A DNA stretch of 34,638 nt from Prevotella sp. (GTDB taxonomy: Bacteria; Bacteroidota; Bacteroidia; Bacteroidales; Bacteroidaceae): NCBI GenBank assembly GCA_024690505.1, contig JAILPA010000132.1:1-34638 (forward strand), given 5' to 3'. The notes below the pieces were generated by a model. It worked only from the letters and a program-made list of their open reading frames with translations, had not been told where the DNA came from and searched no databases. Within the stretch, counting starts at the first letter, position 1; each line of letters begins with the position of its first letter. Of the stretch, positions 5,865 through 11,917 are shown piece by piece. A program made the position numbers and the translations under genes.

Positions 5865-7476
5865 CGTATTCTTCTTCAATATCCAGTTCGTCTTCACTTA
5901 GTTCTTCCTCGTTCAGCTCCTCGTCATCCAGTACCTCTTCGTTGTCGGGTTCCTCGTCATCGCTGATTGACTGGTCGACATTGTTCTTCACCTGTCCGTG
6001 CTCTTTGAGGCCCTCCACATGGATGGCAGAAAGCGGACGAACGGGGCACACATATTCGCAGGCGCCGCAACCGATGCAAAGGCTCGAGTTGATGGCGGGG
6101 ACGTAAGGCGAGAAATCATCGTCGGGGTCACTGGGCACCATCTCGATGGCCTGAACAGGACAATGGCGTTCGCAGTTGCCACACTCGTCCTTGCCAAGTG
6201 CCGAGATACACAGGTTGCTGGCCACAACGGCATGGCCAATCTGAATGTGCTGTTTATCTTCCTTCCCAACAGGAATGATGGCTCCCGATGGACACACCTC
6301 GGAGCAGCGCGTACACTCAGGACGACAATAGCCACGCTCGTAGCTCATCACTGGCATCATCATCGTCATCATGTCGCCTGATGGCCGCAGCACCCCGTTG
6401 GGACAATCCGACACACACAGCTGGCAGCCCGTGCAGCGGCGCAGCATGTTGTCGGCCGATCGTGAACCCGGTGGCGTGATGGGTGTCTTGCGTTCAGGCG
6501 ACACCTTCGGCTCGATAGGTGCCAGTTTGGCGGGCCTGTCCGTTCTCTCTTCTTCGGCCAAAAGCGATGTTGCCACCATGGCCGATGCCAACAGGAACGA
6601 CCGGCGTGAAGTATCTGTAGGGTCAGCCTGTTTGGGGCCAGTGGACGGTGTGTCGGTTTTCCTCACTGGAGCATACTTCAAAGCACCAAACTTGCAACTC
6701 TTCAGACAGTCGCCACACACCACACAGCGGGAATAGTCGACGGTGTGGTTCTTGAAGTCAACGCACGATGCCTTACAGTTCTTCGTGCAGAGTCCGCAGT
6801 TGCGGCACTTGTCGGGGTGAAACTGTATGCGCAGCCATGAATAGCGTGCGAAGAGCGACAGCAGCGTGCCCACGGGACAGATGGTATTGCAATAAGTGCG
6901 ACCTCCGCGCCAGGCCAGCACTATCAGCGCCACCAATGTAGCGACGGCGACAATCAGCACAGGCAGCGACTTCAGCCACACGTCTACGCTGTAGAAGGTA
7001 TAGCTGTCGGCCCGCTCTGAGAAACCAGCCAACACGTTATTGCCCAGTTGCCACAATGGTTGCAGCAGCATGGTGGCGATACGGCCGAAGGCGCTGTATG
7101 GCGCCAGCAACTGTACGATGGTGGCCACGCCTGCAATAAATGCTACAAAGAACGCCCCCAGCACGCAGTAGCGAAGGATGCGCTTTTCGGGCGAGAAGGA
7201 ATAGCGGTTCTTTTTCACTTTCTTCCCCATCCATCCAAAGATGTCTTGCAAGATGCCCAGCGGACATACCACGGAGCAATAGATGCGGCCGAAGAGCAGT
7301 GTCAAGGCTATCAGCACCAACACGACGACAACATTCAGTGCCAGGATGGCAGGCAGGAACTGCGCCTTTGCCATCCATCCCAGCCACCGATGGGCCGTTC
7401 CCGTGAAGTCGAGGAAGAGCAGCGTCAGTCCCACGAAGAACACTGCTGCCAGGATGATTCTTATTCGTCTAAGCAT
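5854..7476 (-). CDS. NapH/NapG-like membrane polyferredoxin with internal Tat signal
   Basis: A 540-residue membrane iron-sulfur protein. The N-terminal part has four or five membrane segments and two CxxxCP motifs (Cys67/Cys71 and Cys196/Cys200), as in NapH/RdxA-type quinol dehydrogenases. Two 4Fe-4S groups (Cys224-234 and 251-261) should be cytoplasmic. TSRRSFLLASAMVATSLLA (about 289-307) is a twin-arginine signal in the middle of the chain. Four more 4Fe-4S groups (348-358, 384-395, 423-439, 467-477) follow, as in Tat-exported NapG. The last ~35 residues are almost all Asp/Glu. The protein thus looks like NapH fused to NapG. The chosen start overlaps tatC by 8 bp; ATG at 7500 is an alternative. 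No nitrate reductase genes are nearby, so the partner is unknown. Confidence 0.85.
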   Translation of the reverse strand: MLRRIRIILAAVFFVGLTLLFLDFTGTAHRWLGWMAKAQFLPAILALNVVVVLVLIALTLLFGRIYCSVVCPLGILQDIFGWMGKKVKKNRYSFSPEKRILRYCVLGAFFVAFIAGVATIVQLLAPYSAFGRIATMLLQPLWQLGNNVLAGFSERADSYTFYSVDVWLKSLPVLIVAVATLVALIVLAWRGGRTYCNTICPVGTLLSLFARYSWLRIQFHPDKCRNCGLCTKNCKASCVDFKNHTVDYSRCVVCGDCLKSCKFGALKYAPVRKTDTPSTGPKQADPTDTSRRSFLLASAMVATSLLAEEERTDRPAKLAPIEPKVSPERKTPITPPGSRSADNMLRRCTGCQLCVSDCPNGVLRPSGDMMTMMMPVMSYERGYCRPECTRCSEVCPSGAIIPVGKEDKQHIQIGHAVVASNLCISALGKDECGNCERHCPVQAIEMVPSDPDDDFSPYVPAINSSLCIGCGACEYVCPVRPLSAIHVEGLKEHGQVKNNVDQSISDDEEPDNEEVLDDEELNEEELSEDELDIEEEYDEE

Positions 7477-8239
7477 ATTCTTTGTTCGTTTTTTGTTCAT
7501 TGGTTCTCGGCACGAGGAAGATGCTGCCCTCATACAGCAGCCAGATAGGTACCGACACTACCATCAGCGTGAAGATGTCGGTAGTGGGTGTGATGATGGC
7601 TGCAACGATGAGGATAGCTACGACGGCATGTCGGCGGAAGCGGCGCATCATGCCCCCGTTGACAACCCCCATGCGCCCCATGATGGCACACACCACAGGC
7701 AGCTCGAACACCACGCCTATGACCAGACACATGGTGATGAGCGTATCGACATAGGACTGCAACGTGAGCATATTGGCGACATCGTCTGCCACCTGGTATG
7801 TTCCTAAGAACCTTACCGTTAGCGGAAATATAATGAAGTAGTTAATCAGTGTGCCCACCATGAACATCACATAAGCCGAGCCCACCACCCATGTGGCAGC
7901 CCGGCGCTCGTTCTGATACAGTCCTGGCGACACGAAGCGGAACATCTCATATAATATATAAGGTACACCGCAAAGCAGCCCCGCATAGGCTGCCACCCGC
8001 ATGTGGGTCATAAACTGCTCGGTGAGCGCCGTGTTCACCAGCTGCAGATGAAAGGGCTCACCGCCCATCAGCCGGAACGTCACGAAGTCGCTGCCACGAG
8101 GGGCCAGCACCACAGCGAACAGCCAGTCCTTCATGCAGAATGCCAGCACGGCGAACACCACAACGATGCCCAGCGAGCGCAGTATGGCCCACCGCAGCTG
8201 TTCGAGATGTTCCCAAAACGTGACCGGCTTGTCACTCAT
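7469..8239 (-). CDS. tatC: Twin-arginine translocase subunit TatC
   Basis: TatC is the receptor subunit of the Tat pathway, which exports folded, often cofactor-containing proteins across the inner membrane. The 256-residue protein begins [19 protein letters not shown], matching the conserved HL.ELR motif at the TatC N-terminus. About six hydrophobic segments follow, with the family-typical [14 protein letters not shown] stretch before the third. The start at 8239 is chosen because it overlaps the tatA stop by 8 bp; an in-frame ATG at 8263 would lie inside tatA. No tatB is present, in line with the two-component TatAC systems of Bacteroidota. The next two genes encode proteins with twin-arginine signals, the likely clients. 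Confidence 0.95.
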   Translation of the reverse strand: MSDKPVTFWEHLEQLRWAILRSLGIVVVFAVLAFCMKDWLFAVVLAPRGSDFVTFRLMGGEPFHLQLVNTALTEQFMTHMRVAAYAGLLCGVPYILYEMFRFVSPGLYQNERRAATWVVGSAYVMFMVGTLINYFIIFPLTVRFLGTYQVADDVANMLTLQSYVDTLITMCLVIGVVFELPVVCAIMGRMGVVNGGMMRRFRRHAVVAILIVAAIITPTTDIFTLMVVSVPIWLLYEGSIFLVPRTNEQKTNKEYA

Positions 8240-8426
8240 CGGCTTTCTTCGTCTCGTCTTCAATATCTTTCATTCCGTCCTTGAAACTCTTCACGCCCTT
8301 ACCCAGTCCGCGCATCAGCTCAGGAATCTTAGCACCGCCGAAGAGCAGCAGCACCACCAGGGCAATCAGCAGAATCTCAGGGCCTCCAAGGCCGAAGATA
8401 AGCATTGTCTTTAGTCCTAACATCAT
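8232..8426 (-). CDS. tatA: Twin-arginine translocase subunit TatA
   Basis: TatA forms the pore-like assembly of the Tat pathway. The 64-residue protein has one membrane helix ([20 protein letters not shown]) followed at once by the amphipathic helix ([20 protein letters not shown]) with the FGG.KIPEL hinge typical of TatA/E. The tail is charged. The ATG at 8426 is chosen because a TAACTTTG promoter box lies 34 bp upstream. ATGs at 8423 and 8405 are possible, and the in-frame ATG at 8462 overlaps the promoter and is unlikely. It heads the operon tatA-tatC-polyferredoxin-ferredoxin-serB. Confidence 0.93.
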   Translation of the reverse strand: MMLGLKTMLIFGLGGPEILLIALVVLLLFGGAKIPELMRGLGKGVKSFKDGMKDIEDETKKADE

Positions 8427-8459
8427 AGTCGTTTTTATAGTTTTACAGTCATTTGCCTG

Positions 8460-8467
8460 CAAAGTTA
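8460..8467 (-). promoter_or_regulatory. -7 box of the tat operon
   Basis: TAACTTTG read on the minus strand at 8460-8467 matches the -7 consensus and lies about 34 bp from the tatA start. The place for the -33 element, about 20 bp further upstream, falls inside the 7-bp tandem repeat at 8474-8507. Confidence 0.55.
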
Positions 8468-8473
8468 GAAAAT

Positions 8474-8507
8474 AATTATGAATTATGAATTATGAATTAT
8501 GAATTAT
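8474..8507. repeat. 7-bp tandem repeat (AATTATG) between divergent promoters
   Basis: AATTATG is repeated perfectly four times (8474-8501) plus six bases of a fifth copy. The tract lies between the minus-strand -7 box of the tat operon (8460-8467) and the plus-strand -7 box of the TPR gene (8512-8519), where the -33 elements of both would be. A change in copy number would alter promoter spacing in both directions. Confidence 0.9.
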
Positions 8508-8511
8508 TTTG

Positions 8512-8519
8512 TATCTTTG
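8512..8519 (+). promoter_or_regulatory. -7 box of the TPR gene
   Basis: TATCTTTG matches the -7 consensus exactly, 28 bp before the chosen ATG at 8548. The region 20 bp upstream is the AATTATG tract and has no TTTG. Confidence 0.55.
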
Positions 8520-8547
8520 CATCGAAAATCGACAAAAACATATCAAC

Positions 8548-9432
8548 ATGGGATTCTGGAATTCACTGTTTGGCGGCGCCCAGCCGACCGCCGAAGACGA
8601 AAAGCAGCAGGCCGACGAGCGCCAGTTCAACTTAATGAAATACGACGGCATCCGTGCCCTGCAGATAGGACAGACGGAGTATGCCGTGAAATGTCTGCGC
8701 GAGGCACTGAAAGTACGCAACGACGACATCGAGACACACCACTACCTCCAGACCGCCCTCACCCGCATGGGGCTCCTCAAGGAGGCTCTGGCCGAGCTTC
8801 AAGCCATGTCCGACCTTCAGCCCCGTAACGTCTCCATCCTGCTGAACATGGCCCACCTCGCCTATATGGAGGAAGACTACGGACAGATGACTGCCTTTTG
8901 TCAGAAAGCCGAGGAATTAGAGCCCGACAACTCACGGGTGCATTCCCTCTTTGCACAGGCGCTGCTCGGACAGGGCGACCTCGTAGGAGGCATCGCCAGG
9001 CTGACGAAAAGCATCTGCCTGTCGGGCGACGACGAAGCCGATGCCCGTCTGCTGCGCGGACAGACTCTGCTGAACATGGGCGATGTGAACGGCGCCCAGG
9101 ACGATGCCGACTGGCTCAGCGAGCACATACAAGACCATGAAGACGTGCTGCTGCTCCAAGCCCGCATCCTGGCAGCCAAGGGTCAGGCGGCCGATGCCAT
9201 CGAGGCCTACGGCAAAGTGATTGACGCAAACCCCTTCCATGTTGACGCCTATCGCGAGCGTGGCCGACTGCGCTACGACCAGGGCGACAGGAAAGGTGCT
9301 GAGGACGACATGCAGAAGCTGCTCGAGCTGAATCCTAACGAGACCAATACCGTCAGCGGCGACTACGAAGCCAACGGCGTGGAGCAGAAGACACGTCAGG
9401 CCTACTCCAACATGAACCCCTTCGGACTTTAG
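8548..9432 (+). CDS. Tetratricopeptide-repeat protein
   Basis: A 294-residue protein beginning MGFWNSLFGGAQ, with no signal peptide, so probably cytoplasmic. From about residue 25 it consists of helical TPR-type repeats of about 34 residues, with patterns such as ALQIGQTEYAVKCLREALKV, LLNMGDVNGAQDDADWL and AIEAYGKVIDANPFHVDAYRE. TPR arrays bind other proteins; the partner is not visible here. The start at 8548 is chosen over the in-frame ATG at 8509 because the latter precedes the -7 box. It is divergent from the tat operon and shares the intervening repeat-containing promoter region. It may be monocistronic: a long repeat-filled gap follows. Confidence 0.85.
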   Translation: MGFWNSLFGGAQPTAEDEKQQADERQFNLMKYDGIRALQIGQTEYAVKCLREALKVRNDDIETHHYLQTALTRMGLLKEALAELQAMSDLQPRNVSILLNMAHLAYMEEDYGQMTAFCQKAEELEPDNSRVHSLFAQALLGQGDLVGGIARLTKSICLSGDDEADARLLRGQTLLNMGDVNGAQDDADWLSEHIQDHEDVLLLQARILAAKGQAADAIEAYGKVIDANPFHVDAYRERGRLRYDQGDRKGAEDDMQKLLELNPNETNTVSGDYEANGVEQKTRQAYSNMNPFGL

Positions 9433-9492
9433 CTTCAACGTACAGAGAATTGGATGCTAAGACGTTTCATCGTCCTTTTAACTCCTTTTAAC

Positions 9493-9509
9493 TCGGATAA
9501 CTCATCCGA
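9493..9509 (+). terminator. Small hairpin after the TPR gene
   Basis: TCGGAT (9493-9498) and ATCCGA (9504-9509) form a 6-bp stem with a 5-nt loop, about 60 bp after the TPR stop. No T-tract follows, so terminator activity is uncertain. Confidence 0.3.
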
Positions 9510-9524
9510 ATCGCTTAAAAGCAC

Positions 9525-9532
9525 TATCTTTG
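9525..9532 (+). promoter_or_regulatory. Possible -7 box upstream of the carboxyltransferase gene
   Basis: TATCTTTG matches the -7 consensus. If used for the gene at 9922 it would give a leader of about 385 nt crossing the repeat region. I see no closer TAnnTTTG box. Confidence 0.35.
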
Positions 9533-9599
9533 CATGTCAAAAATGAATAATGAATAATTACCAACCAACGTTTTCCACCCCCAAAACCTCTTAAGGACA

Positions 9600-9840
9600 A
9601 CGAATTAAGACGAACTTAACAAATTACACGAATGAAAACAAGTTTTACGAATTACACGCGCTCGGTTCTGCCGCTTGGCTTGTCCAAGTATTTGCTACGC
9701 GCAGACAATCGCTGCTTGCTGCGAGAATTTGTGAAATTAGTTATAATTCGTACAATTCGTGAAATACGGCTATATTCGTTGTTGGAATTTCTTCGCACTG
9801 TCTTGGAAATTCGTGAAATCCGTCTAAACAACTGCGTTCC
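9600..9840. repeat. Intergenic element with inverted ACGAATT/AATTCGT tracts
   Basis: The 490-bp gap 9433-9921 has no convincing gene. Its left part carries repeats such as AATTACACGAAT and ACGAATTACACG. Its right part carries the inverse forms AATTCGTACAATTCGTGAAAT and AAATTCGTGAAAT. The centre holds the palindrome CTTGGCTTGTCCAAG (9674-9688). The reverse complement of that 15-mer recurs at 33599-33613, so this looks like a dispersed intergenic repeat. An 83-codon frame crosses it (9632-9883) but is rich in repeat-derived sequence. Confidence 0.5.
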
Positions 9841-9921
9841 TCGTGGGTTTGCGGCAAATCTCGTTGTGGAAAGAAAAGGATGAGGAAGATCAATTACCAA
9901 TAACCAATAAATTGAAACACT

Positions 9922-11700
9922 ATGGGAAAGAAACAAATCAAGTTCAGTCTTGTCTACCGTGACATGTGGCAGTCGAGCGGCAAGTTCCAGCCACGCAAAG
10001 ACCAGTTAGAGCGCATAGCACCAGTCATCATCGACATGGGATGCTTCGACCGTGTAGAGACAAACGGCGGCGCCTTCGAGCAGGTGAACCTCATGGCAGG
10101 CGAGAACCCCAACGACGCCGTACGCGCCTTCTGCAAACCCTTCAACCAGGTGGGCATACAAACCCACATGCTCGACCGCGGCCTCAATGCCCTGCGCATG
10201 TACCCTGTGCCCGACGACGTTCGTCAGCTCATGTACAAGGTGAAGCACTCACAGGGCGTCGACATACCCCGCATCTTCTGCGGCCTCAACGACACACGCA
10301 ACATCATCCCCTCCATCAAGTGGGCCAAGGCAGCAGGCATGACACCACAAGCCACCCTCTGCATCACCACCTCCCCCGTACACACCGTGGAGTACTACAG
10401 CCGCATTGCCGATGAGGTCATAGCCGCCGGAGCAGAAGAGATATGCCTGAAGGACATGGCCGGCATCGGACAGCCCGCCATGCTCGGAGCACTCACCAAG
10501 AGCATCAAGACCAAGCACCCCGACATCATCATACAGTACCACGGCCACTCAGGACCCGGACTCTCCATGGCCTCCATCCTCGAGGTGTGCAACAACGGCG
10601 CCGACATCATCGACACCGCCATTGAGCCCCTCAGTTGGGGTAAGGTGCACCCCGACATCATCTCCGTGCAGTCCATGCTGAAGAACGAGGGCTTCGAGGT
10701 GAAGGAGCTCAACATGAGCGCCTATATGCAGGCCCGCACACTCACCCAGGAGTTCATCGACGACTGGCTGGGACTCTTCATCAATCCCGCCAACAAACAC
10801 ATGTCATCACTGCTCCTTGGCAGCGGACTACCCGGCGGCATGATGGGCAGCATGATGGCCGACCTGGGCCCCATACAGAGCATGATCAACAAGTTGCGCG
10901 AAAAGAAAGGCGAGCCCGCGCTCACCATGGACGACATGCTGGTGAAGCTCTTCAACGAGGTGGAGTACGTGTGGCCACGCGTCGGCTATCCCCCACTCGT
11001 CACCCCATTCTCACAGTACACCAAGAACATCGCCCTGATGAACCTCCTCACCATGGAGCAAGGCAAGGGCCGCTACGCCATGATGGACGACGCCATCTGG
11101 GGCATGATCCTCGGCAAGAGCGGCAAGGTGCCCGGCACCATAGCACCTGAGCTCGTAGAGCTGGCCAAGACCCAGAAGCGCGAGTTCACCGACGTAGACC
11201 CCCACACACTCCTACCCAACGCCCTCGACGGCTTCCGTAAGGAGATGGACGAGAATGGCTGGGACTACGGCAAGGACAACGAAGAGCTCTTCGAGCTTGC
11301 CATGCACCCCGAGCAGTACCGTCCCTTCAAGAGCGGTCAGGCGAAGAAGCAGCTGCTGGCCGACATCCAGAAAGCCAAGGACGCCAAGCTGGGGGGCTCA
11401 AAGCTATCACCCGAAGAGCTGTCTGCCTTCAAGCACGCCAAGGCCGATGCCCTCGTTGCACCCTCCGCCGGACAGATATTCTACGAATTCAATGGCGACG
11501 GCGAGTGTGCACCCTGCTTAGAGCCCTTCATCGGCCAGACGTACCAGGAGGGCCAGACCTTCTGCTACCTCGTAGAGAAGTGGGGTGAGATAGTGCCCAT
11601 CCCTGCCGCCCTCGGTGGCAAGCTCGTAGAGGTCAGCGCCAAGCAGGGTGCCAAAGTCCGTAAGGGAGACACCCTCGCCTGGATAGAACGGCAGGCATAG
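9922..11700 (+). CDS. Biotin-dependent carboxyltransferase, OadA/pyruvate carboxylase subunit B-like
   Basis: A 592-residue protein of the carboxyltransferase family shared by oxaloacetate decarboxylase alpha and pyruvate carboxylase B, which moves CO2 between biotin and a 2-oxo acid. The TIM-barrel domain starts with SLVYRDMWQSSGKF (variant of RDAHQS). It keeps the catalytic-lysine motif ICLKDMAG and the metal-binding HxH as YHGHSGPG in place of HTHDTAG. The PYC_OADA-like domain (NEVEYVWPRVGYPPLVTPFSQY) follows. The C-terminal ~75 residues align with a biotinyl domain, but the usual AMKM is VEKW (Lys553). No beta or gamma subunit is nearby, so the exact reaction, substrate and biotin carrier are open. 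Confidence 0.82.
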   Translation: MGKKQIKFSLVYRDMWQSSGKFQPRKDQLERIAPVIIDMGCFDRVETNGGAFEQVNLMAGENPNDAVRAFCKPFNQVGIQTHMLDRGLNALRMYPVPDDVRQLMYKVKHSQGVDIPRIFCGLNDTRNIIPSIKWAKAAGMTPQATLCITTSPVHTVEYYSRIADEVIAAGAEEICLKDMAGIGQPAMLGALTKSIKTKHPDIIIQYHGHSGPGLSMASILEVCNNGADIIDTAIEPLSWGKVHPDIISVQSMLKNEGFEVKELNMSAYMQARTLTQEFIDDWLGLFINPANKHMSSLLLGSGLPGGMMGSMMADLGPIQSMINKLREKKGEPALTMDDMLVKLFNEVEYVWPRVGYPPLVTPFSQYTKNIALMNLLTMEQGKGRYAMMDDAIWGMILGKSGKVPGTIAPELVELAKTQKREFTDVDPHTLLPNALDGFRKEMDENGWDYGKDNEELFELAMHPEQYRPFKSGQAKKQLLADIQKAKDAKLGGSKLSPEELSAFKHAKADALVAPSAGQIFYEFNGDGECAPCLEPFIGQTYQEGQTFCYLVEKWGEIVPIPAALGGKLVEVSAKQGAKVRKGDTLAWIERQA

Positions 11701-11750
11701 TACCCCAAATGCTACAGCCCCCATCTTGAGGGTGTACCATCATTAACCAT

Positions 11751-11823
11751 CACAGATTTCACAGATTTTACGGATTCTCTAAGTTACTGATTATCAGCAA
11801 AACTTAAAACCGTGAAATCTGTG
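11751..11823. terminator. 73-bp extended palindrome between convergent genes
   Basis: CACAGATTTCA (11751-11761) pairs with TGAAATCTGTG (11813-11823), CGG (11771-11773) with CCG, TAAGTT (11780-11785) with AACTTA (11801-11806), and CTGAT/ATCAG (11787-11797) closes the tip. The left arm has an extra CAGATTTTA copy. It lies between the ends of the carboxyltransferase gene and the addB-like gene, so a bidirectional terminator is likely. The CACAGATTTCACAG motif also suggests a dispersed repeat. Confidence 0.55.
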
Positions 11824-11917
11824 AAAGATGTCTTCAGAATAGTAAAGGAGAGACTCACGATTGTTCAAAAATCGTAACGCGGTTTTGAGTGAACGCTGTT
11901 GACATCGAGGACATGTG

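Noticed and set aside
9632..9883. An 83-codon plus-strand frame before the carboxyltransferase gene
   Set aside because: Its sequence comes mostly from the inverted ACGAATT-type repeats, with no protein-like pattern.
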